Under the pieces are notes generated by a model. It made no database searches, was not told the origin of the DNA, and saw nothing but the letters and a program-made list of their open reading frames with translations. The position numbers were made by a program, and so were the translations under genes. A DNA stretch of 64,000 nucleotides, from NCBI GenBank assembly GCA_022560025.1, contig JAFISE010000030.1, positions 1 through 64,000 of the forward strand, given 5' to 3'. Source of the DNA: Stagonosporopsis chrysanthemi (Eukaryota > Ascomycota > Dothideomycetes > Pleosporales > Didymellaceae). This document shows, piece by piece, positions 9,439 through 21,400 of the stretch; positions within the stretch are counted from its first letter, which is position 1; every line of letters begins with the position of its first letter.

Positions 9439-11698
9439 CTAGCAAAGCGTGAGGGAAGTGTCATCCCAGTCTGTCATAACGTAAGCCACGAATCTTGGCT
9501 TCTTAAAATACACATCGAAGTCTTCAAACTTGTCATCAAGGGCTGGGAAAGTCTCCTCTTCGGCTGGTGTGCTGAATTCTGCAGTACCGCATCCTATTCG
9601 GATGTACATTGCTGGATCACCCGGGGCTGGAAGTAACGCCAGGAAGACGAGGTGCAGAACTTCAGGCGTTTCAACTGTATTTAGGAGCAAGTAGGTCAGC
9701 TTTACCTCCAACTCTTCTTGCTCTTGCGGTTGGGTGTCGTTGTTGTATCGGACTGTCGGCCTCAAGACATGGTCCGAGTAGTATTGAATCAGGGTTTTAC
9801 AGACATCCTCGTCGCTGACGAAAGACTTGTCCACCATTCTGAATTTCAGCGTTTTACTGTTGACGCTGAGCGTGCCTTGAAGAAGTCTTGAAACATACGG
9901 TTGTCGTTCCCACTTGATGCTAGCTTCGTCGAGGCAAAGAATACGTCGACTCTGCCACCAAAGCGCTTCAGGGCCTTTGATATCTCTCCTTGAAGAAAGC
10001 CACGTCCACGTTGGTAGGCCGCCTGGCCAAGAGCCTAGTTCACTGGTCGTCGAAGTTCTCCAAGCTAAATCCGAAGCAATCATCGACTCCCATAATCCCA
10101 ACAGACACTCGTCATATCCATCTTGGTATGCCTCAATTACCCCGATAAACGCGGGTAACCTGTCCGAATAATGTGTGAATTCCTTTCTTGAATAACTTTC
10201 AGCTACCCACCACCATGAATGGAAGTAATTCTGTGTAGGTTTAGGAGCCCATGTAAAGCCATGTACTCTGATCGGGATAAGCGGGTTTCGATCAACGTCT
10301 TCTGTGTCAAAGACTATCTGGCATTGCCACAACATACGTCCAGCCGCCATGTGAAGGATACGTCGCGATAAGCATGCCTCTTGCAACACCCATCCGCGCC
10401 TGTGAAGAGGTGGTTCATAATCATCTTTCCAGGGCTCTGTTGTACGTTTGAGTTTCAGTACATATTCATAACCTGGATCGGTTTGTGTCTGAGGATCCAC
10501 AAGATTGCTTGGAAGCATGCCCTCGACAACTTTTATCTTCCAAGGCTCGAGAAAACATCCGCCGTTGCAGTTCTTGGCTGATGTGGCTGCAATTGTCAGG
10601 AAAGAGTTTGCATAAATCGCAGCCATCTTTGCAGCTTCGGTCTCCCAATCTTGGCGATTGTGTTGTATGATGCACAAGCTGTCAATCCAAAGAAACTGCT
10701 TTCCAAGCCGGAGTGTGATCTCGACAGCATCAAGGAATGTCTTGGGGAGATTTTTCTTGTCTATTCGGGCTTTGTGCTCTTCAAAGTTCTCCTGAACTGT
10801 CTGGAACGGGCGTGTACCGTCTGAGTGCCCCCAGCAATGACTGAGAGTAGTGTATTCGGGCAGCGGTTCCGGCCAACTCCCAGTCTCCACTAGCTTGACA
10901 CATCCGGTGGACTTCGAATCTCTGAGATCGAGTAGCCGAGTCGGAAAACCCGGGAGATTGGAGGCAAAACATACCGCATGATCTCCGTGCCTTTCAGATA
11001 CGCAATCCGCGAGCCATTGGTCAATGCTCTCGAAACGTGTTTCCATATCCATAGTACCTGATCGCCAGTCTGCTCGCTCATTAAGTCTTGACCAGATATT
11101 TTCCTCTCCTTGCATTTGTTAGCCTAAGCGAAAAAGTGTCGGACGGTACTCGCGGAGACGTACCAAGATAGTTGCTATCTGCGAACGCAATTAGCCAGTG
11201 ACTGATTACCTTCAAGTCCTTCTCATCATAATTTGAGCGGTCACCAGTGATAGAAAGTTTTTCAAGTGTGTTTATCCCGTCTGAAGGCCCTTCATTTCCC
11301 AACAATGAATCATCGCACTTTCTGGCGATCGCACGATCAGCGGAATCGTCGAACGGTGTTTCCTCAAGAACATCTGCCCCGCCAGTAGAATTAGATCGCT
11401 GACCACAGCCTCTGTGGGTATGGGACTCGGTCAGGGATGACGACAGCCGAAATTGGCGAATCTCGCCGTTTTCGAAATATTCCTTGCCGCCAATACCCTC
11501 GAATCGCAGGTAAACTTTCGACTTATCGGGTTGTGTTTCTTCGAGAAAATCTTCCAAAAAGGCTTCACAGAAAGGGCATGACAGAGACGCCGCCGAGCGC
11601 TCCAACTCCTCCAGCGTTCGATCCTGTGAACCGAAGTTGGGAGCTGTGGTGGAAGGCAGTAGATCAAGACATTGTTTGCACAGAGCTCCGTCACCCAT
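9439..11698 (-). CDS. HET-domain (heterokaryon incompatibility) protein, 2 exons
   Basis: Proposed complement(join(9439-11108,11164-11698)), 734 residues. The intron has donor GTACGT, a GCTAAC branch and an AAG acceptor. Splicing joins ADSNYLG to EENIWSRL in frame. The N-terminal exon has CKQCLDLL and a SCPFCEAFLE segment, typical of proteins that precede a HET domain with a Cys-rich header. The HET domain itself is complete: YTTLSHCWG, LPKTFLDAVEITLRLGKQFLWIDSLCI, IYANSFLTIAATS and RRGWVLQEACLSRRILH. HET proteins trigger allorecognition cell death after fusion of genetically unlike hyphae, and some act as general immune-type effectors. The long C-terminal region after the domain is unassigned. 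A decayed HET gene lies immediately upstream. Confidence 0.88.
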
Positions 11699-12375
11699 GC
11701 TGAACAGCTAAAATTATCTTAATGGTCGAGGTGGATTTGGTTGAAGATCACAGCCTCCTGCAGGCAGCATTACCAGTTTAAAAGGCGGGGTCGGCTCGTA
11801 CCTCCTCCATCCAGAACCGGTGAGTTTGCCTCAGCCTTGCAGGCAACAAGAATAACGTCACTATCAAATCAAATGCTTGTAAGCCGCTCAAGATACCGCC
11901 GACAAATTTGTGAGCGTATTAAGGATATCAGTCGCCCCACACCGTGGACATATACGCAGGTCATTATCGCATGGAAAGAACAATCACTTCCAGAAACATC
12001 AACACGAACATGCTGGGGACGAGATTTCTGTTGTCCTATTTCGCAGACCGTAAACTTGAGCTCGCACGTGAGTCGTCCTTGCCAGCTGTCAACAGGAGGC
12101 GTTCTTACTGACACCCCACCTTCCTCCTGCGCAGCTCAGCAGCCTTGTCGACACAGCACCATCGCCAAACACCAGCGTTTTCCATTCAGAACGACTGCGC
12201 ACTGCCTGAACTTCTCACTTCAGAAGGCTGGCTATCATACCACAGCATTCTGACTAAAACATCATTAGGCTTAGACGTTTGTCAAAAATCGCAATCCGCA
12301 TTGCTACGAGGGGTACTGAAACAATGAAAGAACGGCCGACCCGCAGACGTCAGGCCCAGCCATCAGTACTTTGTA
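11699..12375. other. Intergenic between intact and decayed HET genes
   Basis: This holds the promoter of the minus-strand HET gene. Several short plus-strand frames exist (the longest 11741-12253), but none shows domain-like residues or a codon pattern that persuades me. Confidence 0.4.
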
Positions 12376-14416
12376 GTGTCCAGACTCTACACTTTCGGGT
12401 GGTTACTCAGATATGGCAATCTTTTGGAATTGTGGCGATTGGAAGGGCATCAGGAAGCTGGAGAGGAACGTGATCCATCGGATGGTGAAAGTTGTACGTG
12501 CAAATCTGGAAACCTAGAGGCCGATTTTCGCGAGGTTTGCCAATTCTGTCATTTTCTCGAGAGATATGGCTGGACCACTATTGAAGTGCTTATCTCAGGA
12601 GCAACTGCTGGGCGACAATGTTGCAGCACGTTGGCAGGTGCGATCTCGACATGGGAACAGAACCCTTGGCGGAAGTCACACAAGTCACACGAACTCAGCA
12701 CCAAATAAGCGCGCATCTTCATACTCACAAGCTACATTCCTGCAGGTGCTCAATATACAGTAAATCCCCAAATCCTGCTGGAATGGGACGTTGAACGCGT
12801 GTACTTGCGCTTATTCCAACCAGAAGGCTCGTACAACTCACCCATGTATTAAGTCAATTTAACCTAGATGTTCGCGATGACTCACATAACTATAGGCTCA
12901 ACCCCTCCCAAGCTTGATATGGCGTCCCTTCACAGCTTTCGGCGAATTTCGTTGCCTACAAGTGACACCTCGTCTTTGGCATCTGCTCAGCAAATTTATC
13001 AGTGGATGCGTGAGTGTATGTCATCTCATCACATCTTTCCACAAGCAAAGTGTAGGCCCGGAGACAACGGAGAGCATCTTACCGAGAGCCCTCTTCAGAA
13101 ACGTATACTTGAGATTGTAGGATCTCGGACGAGTTTGAGGAACAATATAATGTTTAGGGAGCTATATGTATGCATAAGCCATTGCTGGGGCAACAAAGGC
13201 GTAGCGTTCAAGCTGGAGCATTCAAACTTCAGAATGCTTCAAATTGGTGTGACAATCTCAGTGTTACCTCGAACCTTCAGAGACGCTATATTAGTGTGCT
13301 TGTGTCTGGGGCTAAGATTTATATGGATCGATGCTTTATATGTGTTCCACTCTCAGAAAAGAATCGCTAAAACCACTCTGTTGATAAGGCCCAGGTATTA
13401 TCCAGGTATTATCTAGGATAGCCATGAAGATTGAGAGGCAGCCATCGCCGATATGGCAAATATCTACGAGAATGCTCTTACAACGATTGCGGCGACTACC
13501 TCAGAAGATTCCAACGGCGGGTTGTTCTGTGACAGAGCAAGTCCTTTCCACTCGATACAGCTGAAGACCTCTACGCTGCATGTTGTTCAGGTTAAAATCC
13601 TTTTGCATCCCTTCCGAAATCCTGAAACACCGTTTTCCTACTGCCCCCTCCTGGAACGTGCCTGGGTATTCCGGAACGGCGGTTATCAGCTCGGGTTGTT
13701 CAGTTTGCCGAACTTGAACTCATCTGGGAATGTTGTTCAACGTGGAAATTAGAATCACGACATATCAACAAAGATTGGAGTAAAGGAGCCGTGGCATCCA
13801 AATCCTTTTACCATGTTCCTTTCAAGTTGCCCATCGCAGATACTACGCGAAGGTGGCAACAGGCTGTAACAAAATATCATGACATGATCTGACATATGTC
13901 AAAGATCGCCTGCCAGCGTTGGCTGCGATTGTCAAGGGTACAATACGCTTTCGTACGAATGACGAATATATCGCAGGGATGTGGAGGAACTTACTGCTGC
14001 AGGATCTACTTTGGTTGTCCCCTGTTCACAACAAGAGACGCGGAACCATGGCTCCATCATGATCGTGGGCTTCTGTGGCCAGCGGGGTGCTGTTCGTGGA
14101 CAGGACTTCATGTCTTGCTAGAGTGTCAGATATTACGTATCGCCAGGTGGGACCGCCACAACTAGGCCATACTGTCGATGCAAGCATAGTACTTCAAGGC
14201 CATAGCTTTGCGGCGACATTGAACCTTTCTCAGAAGAATTTGGCAACATCCGGGCCCAGAAGTGACATTGACCTGCCAGATCTGGGACTGTTTACTGATC
14301 GGTCTTTCAACTTCTGGTATTTCAGTCGTGATTACAATCTGACGACCGAGACTCGACCAAATGAGGATGTCTCGATTCTATACTTGAGTTCCACAAATGG
14401 TGGAAGGAGATGTTGA
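12376..14416 (+). pseudogene. Decayed HET-domain gene
   Basis: Recognisable HET blocks occur in order but in different frames. A CQFCHFLE header-like piece lies near 12535-12560, QIYQWMRECM near 12990, YVCISHCWG near 13165-13190, LPRTFRDAILVCLCLGLRFIWIDAL near 13265-13340, MANIYENALTTIAATTSEDSNGG from 13453, and PLLERAWVF near 13645. A frameshift near 13675-13685 then moves the QERLLSPRV-type block to another frame. TGA replaces the expected Trp codon at 13432-13434 (before EAAIADMANIY) and at 14060-14062 (inside the APSWSWAS block), and another frame change lies near 13885. The stretch 13340-13415 may be a remnant intron. The tail 14075-14416 reads as normal HET C-terminal sequence. At least two nonsense and two frameshift lesions make a functional product unlikely. 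The very 5' end is uncertain. Confidence 0.75.
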
Positions 14417-17319
14417 CTTTACTTAGTGCTCAAAGCAGTCTTGCCGAATGCTTATGGACGGATCGGCGTCTGCCGAATCTGGCGACGCGGAGGACAGCCA
14501 CGGGTGCTGCGTAAGGCAAAATTTCAAGATAGTCTCGACTTCCGGATCAATCACCAAGCTATCCTAGCTTGAAAAGCATCAATGAAAGTAGGTAACAATA
14601 TGCTATCATCAACAGCCGAAGATGCAAAGAGTCGCTACATCCCACCACAGAACAATCCATAGCATCAACATCAGCGACCGTGGCAGCACCAGCGAACAGC
14701 GTCCACACCAGCCTCATTTTCCCCTCCTTCTTTTGAACCTTCTACAAACCATCTACGACCCATCCAGTCCAACCCAGCGAAACTCCAAACCACCATCAAC
14801 CCCCTCAACCTTCCAACCTCTGACATCCACCAGCTTCCTCTTTATGTTTTGTGCCACTTAACTCACATCCAACTAAATCAACATCCATTACCTACAGTCA
14901 CCCGCCTTGTCAGAAATCTACAGGCAAATTTCTTCCGTATTACGTGTACATATAGGCAGCGCAGACTTGTGCACAAATTGGTTACAGTTCAACAAAAACT
15001 TCTCTTCTGCTCGAGATTCGTGTGGTGAAATTCTGTCTGATTGAGAAAGGATTGAGTGTGAACCAACTCTACAGAGACGAGGGGTCGGATTTATCGGCAG
15101 TGGTAGCGATGCTGGACAGCACCGTCATCATCGCCATCGCCAGCATCGCCCGCCACATCTGACTCCGCACCTCCCTCTTCATCGCTCTCCTCATCGCTGT
15201 CCTGTACCGTGCTTCTATGAGTTTGCGCTTGATTGTGGTCAGTGGTGTCTTCCTCCACCTCGCCATGACAAACCTAGCGTACATAGAAACAAGCTTGTCG
15301 ATTCCTGTTCTTTCTTCCTCTCCCCTTTCTATCCCTTGCTGGACCACTCCCTTCCTTCTGCCCTTCTATGCCTCAGTGAGAGTCCATGCAACGAGATAAA
15401 GCGGAAGGGAAAAAAAGGTTGTGGGGAAAAACCGCGAAGAGGGACGCAGATGCAGGACAGAGCGCGAATTGCTCGGGAAATTGGACGCTATGCGCCAGCC
15501 CTGACTCCGCAACCCGCATAAGTGTGTCCATCATGCCGCCCCTACTCCGCATTCCCCATCCGTCCTCTACTCTCAAGCCCAATGCAGCTTCCGTTGTCGT
15601 CCCGTTGCTGCTCCCGCTCTAATTTTTCCCATTCTGGCTGGAAGCTGGAAGCTAGATGCGACGCCAGTGGAATGGGGCGATATATAACAAGACGGACGGT
15701 GGACGTGGTGGGAATCTTCTCTTAACGTCGCACTTCTATGTTGCAGCGGCACCCCTAGACCGCAGCGAGACGGCGTGTCGGATGCGTCATTCCTGAGCAA
15801 CTCCTGACACGTGACCTATGCCGAGAATGGACTAGACAGGACTCGCCAGGGACTAAACCTCCTAAAGTATTGGACAGGGCTAGAAGGATTGGGACTTTAC
15901 TTTATGGGTGCTGGATGGGGCCAGAGAGGACGGGACTAGATTGGAAAAAGCATTGGGAAGGATGTGACTGAACGGGACGGCACTGGCTGCGGCGGGACAG
16001 GATGGGATGGGACATCAAGACTACATGAGACTCAATGGACTAATAGGAACAGGACTGGATGGCCTGAAAGGGACAAGGCTGAACAGAGTAGACAGGGCAG
16101 AGCTTAACAGGAAGGGTATGGACAACGTAAAAGGGGACAGAATGGAACAGGAAAGGACTAGACAGAGGTAGGCAGGACGGGACTGAGCGGACTAAGAGGG
16201 ACTGTACTGCACAGGGGGTAACGGGACGGGACCAGCCAGGACAAGACGCGTTGTGGCTAAAATGGACAAGACAGGACTAAACAAGATAAAGCCAGATATG
16301 CAAAGATGGCCATGCCACCACAGATAATGGGCGTGGGGAGAAGACGGGCGTCGTTAAGAAAGAGAGAGATGTCCATGTCGAAAGACAAGTCAAACCAGAT
16401 GCACAGAGACGGAAAAGCGAGATACAGAAGACACCGCCGTCAACGCCGCCAGCGGTACCAACGTCGATACCAAACATCACTACCACCATCGACGCAGAAA
16501 GCCCAAAGACAAGATTCAAAGCAGACACGCAGGTGTGTGAAGAACTGGTGGTCCATGTCTATGGGCGCCGTCGACATGTACACACCTGCCACCAACAAAA
16601 ATGTCCACATTAGTACAATTAGTAGTAGTAGAGCCGGCCACGGACTTTCGATGCAGATTCTGATGCCAGACGACGAATTCGATTTCGATGCAGCAAGAAA
16701 GCCACAGAAAAGGGGAAACACGGAAACACGTCATGTCATCTTCTATTGGAGATGGATATTGCCGAGAAGGGGAAGAAACGGGGCCGTTTTTCGATGTCGA
16801 CATGGACGTGACCGACGTGACCGGCAGTAGAGACACCAAACAGATATCAAACCGATATCAACAGCCACACCGACGTACGTCAACGGAGGCAGTGGGGATC
16901 GAGGCGTCGATGGAGACAAAACAATACAGAAGATATCAGTAAAGGAGTCGAGCAGATACCCAACCTCTAACCTTCGCCTCACCTCGACGCGCAACCGCAC
17001 CTCGACGTGCTGCACCCACGCTATTTATCTACCTATCTACCTATTTATCCCCCTCTCAGCCTCAGCATCGGAATGCACCCACCCCCTCTTCATATAAACA
17101 CATGACATCCCCATGACGTCCCGTATTTACATTGTGTTACACACACCAACGCACCCCTTCTCCCTTCTCCCTCGCCGCGGAGGAGGCGCCAACGCTAAAC
17201 GCGCCAACGAAGACGACGCACCGACGCCGTGGAACGAACAATCCCTCTTTACGGTAGTGGGGTTGAGTTTTGAGTTTTGATTATTAATTCTTGATTCTTA
17301 ATGCCTGATGCTTAATTTA
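14417..17319. other. Gene-poor low-complexity region
   Basis: No frame here shows recognisable domains. The left part is AT- and pyrimidine-rich. The middle contains a degenerate GGAC-type array, listed separately. The section 16306-16830 has an Arg-rich open frame whose composition reflects the purine-rich DNA. Other short frames overlap on both strands with no coherent signal. Confidence 0.5.
15825..16285 (+). repeat. Degenerate GGACA/GGACT pentamer-like array
   Basis: About 460 bp are built from irregular, diverged units of the type GGACAGGACT, GGGACTAGACAGG and GGGATGGGAC, spaced by short AT-containing fillers. The plus strand is strongly purine-biased, and the words GGAC or GGGAC recur dozens of times at uneven spacing. 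It looks like an old simple-sequence expansion that has accumulated substitutions. No coding frame is supported. It lies between the HET locus and HIR3. Confidence 0.6.
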
Positions 17320-17454
17320 ACGACCGCCAATGTATGTTTATTCCAACGACTGCCAATGTATGTTTATTCCAACGACCGCCAATGTATGTTTATTCCAACG
17401 ACCGCCAATGTATGTTTATTCCAACGACCGCCAATGTATGTTTATTTCAACGAC
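17320..17454 (+). repeat. 26-bp minisatellite, five copies
   Basis: Five near-perfect tandem copies of a 26-bp unit contain the core CCAATGTATGTTTATTCC joined by AACGACCG. Copy 1 ends in ACTG instead of ACCG, and the last copy has TTTC for TTCC. The period is not a multiple of three, so this is not a protein repeat. It sits in the 3' flank of HIR3 and may lie in its 3' UTR. Confidence 0.9.
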
Positions 17455-17528
17455 ATCTGTCCCCCGCCTTCCTCTCTCTACCCCACCCTCCATCCCAACC
17501 CAACCCAACCCAACCCACGCTCGCGACA

Positions 17529-18390
17529 TCACCGCTTCACCCCCCCACTAGCCCGGGTATCGACATCCATTTCATCCACGGCCGCAACACCGCCGCCGCG
17601 CTCCGCACTCGCCCGCCCCGCAAACAACCCCGGAAACATGGGCTTGACGGTAGCAAAACTCGCGCTCCTGCGCTCGTGCTCCTGCACCGCGTGGCCCATG
17701 CGCTGGACCTCGTGCTCGTCGAGCTCGGAGAGTTCCGACTCGTCGTCGGCGTCGGCCGAGTTGTCGTCGTGTTCGTTGGCGGTGTGGAAGGCTGTTTCGG
17801 GGTCTGCGTCGGGGTCGTCGGGGTCGGGGTCGTGGTCATGGTCGTGGTCGTGGTCGTCGTTTTCATGGTCGTGGTCGTGGTCCGTGTCGTGGTCGTGGGC
17901 GGGGTCGTTGCTGAGGCTTGCGGTGGCGGTGCCGGGGATGCTGTCGAAGGAGGTCGAGGCCGCGAGGAGGGAGCTGCCGAGCGCGGTGCCGGGTGTGAGG
18001 CCGGCCGGTTGCGAGGGCTGATCGGCTTGGCGCTGGAAGAGAGAGGGGATCGTGGCGGTTGTCACGGAGGGAGAGCGGATGGGCATGGACGTGGGCTGCT
18101 GGGGTGTGCTGGCGACGGCGGTCTTTTGCACACACGCCTCAGCGCGCCTCTGGACCTCTCGCTTGCCGACCGCCTTGGCTCTAGGTCTGGGTACTTGCTC
18201 CAACACTGTGGGCGCTTGCGGCGGCTGCGGCGGGTGGAGCTGGGTGGGATGATACATGGCGAATGGTGGGATGTGGCTCTCGGCCGTGCCGTCAACCTGG
18301 GTCTGCATCAAGGAGGCCACAGACAGGGGGTTGACAGGCGGCTGCAGCACCAAAGCTCCTGGCTGGCCGGGCTGAACCGGCTGCTGCTGC

Positions 18391-18428
<38 letters not shown>

Positions 18429-21400
18429 GGATGGCAAGGGAGGCAATGCAGGTCCAATGGTTGTGTACAGCATAGCGTAGCTATCTCCAGTGAGATCATC
18501 AATCAACCCCGGCTTCATGAGGCCGTTGTTGAGACGCTTGAGCTCGATGGAATCGCGGAGCACATCCAGCACAGGGTGTTGTGTGGAGGGGTCTTGGCAC
18601 CACGCCTCCAAGCGCGCAGCAAGGACGTTGAAGTCGTCCTGGTTGACAGACTTGAAGGCCGAGTCTTCTTGGCCTTCACCAACATTGCCGGAGCGCCGCA
18701 ATAACCTCAGGTAGCGCATGCACAATTCCTTCCACAGTTCGCTGTGCTGGAAGAAGTCGGTCTGCTTACGGCGGACACGCCTTGCCAGTGCCTCGAAGTT
18801 GGTCTTGTCTCCGGTAGTCTCGAGCAGGTCGATGAAGAATTTGGTGTACCGCAAGGTGTATACGAAATGACGACCTGGACGCTCATACTCTGGCTTCCAT
18901 ACCTGGACGGCCATCGTCTTGGTGAAGATTGTTTGCGTGAGTTCGTGCTTAGCAGCGTGCGCCTGGAGCAATTCCTTGCCGTCATCGAAGAGGATCTGGG
19001 CCGATCGTGCTATGATGCGGTGGTGCCAGCTCGACTTGTCTGCGGTGCGCAGAGCCTTGACGACAGCAAGAATGTAACTCTCCCATTCATCCCAGTTCCC
19101 TGGCGCGCCGACGTTCTTCGAGTACAAGGTACTCGCGAGCAAGTCAGCAGCTTTGGACGGGTCGATAGCTCGACGCTTAACGAGCTTGTGTACCATCGAC
19201 ACCAGCTTGTAGTGCGGCTCTAGTATTGGCTCGCCGCTCCTGCCCTTCTTATCTGGGAGCCTCTCAATCGCTCCGACGGCCGGCTTGACCACGTCTTCCC
19301 AAGTGGGAGGCCGTTGCTCTGGTGATGGTTCGCCCGAAGCCATGGCTCTGAGCGCGAGGTCGTGGTTGAAAGCCCACATCTTCCACAAGCTCTTGGCAAG
19401 CATGTAGTGGTTCCACCACTTGTCGGGGTTGTTTTTGACAGCACGCTTGTACAGTGTGCTCGCAAATTTCCACGCAGTGTACGGCTGCAGGGCAACGAAC
19501 GGCACATCACGCTGTGCGCCTGACAGGCCGGGGAGATTCACAAATCGCCGCTCCCCGTCTCGGGTCTGGAAGGCCTCCATGCTGAAAGGCTCGCGCGATG
19601 ACGCATAGATGCGGTCACCAAATTCAGTGTACATCTGTGCGATCTGGGCTTGTTCTCGAGACGAAAGATTCGCGCCGCGCACCGAGCATGCCACTGCCAT
19701 TGTGTAGCAGTTGATGGCACCGCGTTGAAAGTTGGCCAGCTCGACGGTGTTGCTGTTCATCTTATCGGCGTTCCAGGAAACAGCCTCTTCAAGCTGTGTG
19801 TCGTATACCTGTGCGATGCGGTACCATGTCTCCCATCGTTCGGTCGAGTATTCGAGGTCCTGCAGGAAGAAGGCTTGCGCGTAGTTCAGGTCCTCGGTGG
19901 GTCCTTGTGTCATACGTTTCTGCGATTTGAACTTGCTCAGCGCAATGTTGCCCATCAGGAAGAACCAGCCCTTTGACGCAGCAACAGCTTCTTCATCAGG
20001 GATGGTACGCGTGGTGAGGGAGCCGATACCCTTGAGGCAGTTGAACAATGTCGTTGGATGTACTGGTGATTTGAAGTATGTAGTGATGGACTTTCGGTTG
20101 AATGTGACATCGTCGTGTTGCTTGGGCCGTCCTAGTGCAGCGTGGACCTTCTCAATGGCAGCTCTCAGCTCCTGCTTGGTTTTGGGGAGATCCTTCAGAT
20201 CGACTTTGGCGGTTTGCGACATAACAAAGGGGAGGAGGCTGAACGCAGCCTTCTTGTCGAGTGTGTCTGGGATGGAAGAGTAGTCCTGGCAATCTAAAGG
20301 CTCGACAAATAGTTTGAGGCCGTAGAGATCGTGCAATACTTGGCAAAAGACAGTATCACGGCTGTTGGCGTCGATGATGTCGTCCAATCGCAGGATCTCG
20401 TCCTTGGTCAGCCTCAGGAACTGGCGTCCAGACAGGTGACAGAAACCACGAATACCAGTCGCGTGGTGAACGTGACGCAGAAACTCGAACAAGTCCTCAG
20501 AAGGCGTGGGGAAAGCTTCGGCGTTCTGTGAAAGCCCTTCCCTGAACAGGTAGTACTGCAGAGTCCATAGTCGCAGCTGGATATCGTCTAGCCGAGTCGA
20601 CATGCTGATGAATGCCTGACCGGGCAGGCCCTCGATCCGGGGGATGGAGGTCTTGCCAATGCGAATCAGATCTCGGAACATGTTGGCTGCGGACAGGATA
20701 TGCAACAACTTGGCAACGGCCGACATGGATGACTGAACGTGCTCATAGAAAAGGCAGTCGAAAGCTGTTGGTTCACCTCGCATAATCTGAAGGATCTTGA
20801 CCACCATCTCGTCGATGACTCTGAACCGGGTCAACAGCTTGATCTGTCGTTCGGCGAGTGATAGTTCCTGGAAGCTTGTCGTTTCGTAGTCATCAACAAA
20901 GGCCTCGATGCTCCTCAGATAGCACGAAAGCACCTTGGGCGGGTACTCGATGGCATCGTATGCTTCACGCAGCCGCTGCCAAAGTGACAGACGTACGTTG
21001 ACGTTCGCCGAGTCAAGGAACTTGCGCATCTCCACGACAGGTGATGGCCGGTCTGTCTCGCTGTCTGCATGATTCAAGTCTGCCGGCGATGCCATCTGCT
21101 GTGAGTCCGCCGGCGATGCCATCTGCTGTGAGTCCGCTTCCTTGTCTTGTCCATCTGCCGCAGGCTCCATGGTTGATTGCGCCGCCTCACCCAGTTCCAA
21201 AATTGGCTCCAGACTCTCAATGACCGTGACGGGATCCTTCTCGTCGTGATCAAAGACCTTCAAGAAGAAGTCCTTCATGCTGATGCGGACCAGTTCTCGG
21301 TCGAGCGCAGCCACGGAGAGTTCTGGCATGACAGCATTGTTTTGCACCTGAATTGTGCGGTTGTCAAGCGCAACGAACATGGCTTTCAGCTCCGCGATGG

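Noticed and set aside
9229..9636. 135-codon plus-strand frame at the HET 3' end
   Set aside because: Over half is antisense to the HET C terminus, and the rest shows no motif or codon bias.
16306..16830. 174-codon Arg-rich frame
   Set aside because: Composition follows the purine-rich low-complexity DNA. Frames on both strands overlap, and there are no conserved motifs.
17334..18704. 456-codon plus-strand frame beginning in the 26-bp minisatellite
   Set aside because: It runs antisense to HIR3 through poly-Gln and Asp/His-coding repeats. Its Val/Gly/Leu runs are complements of these.
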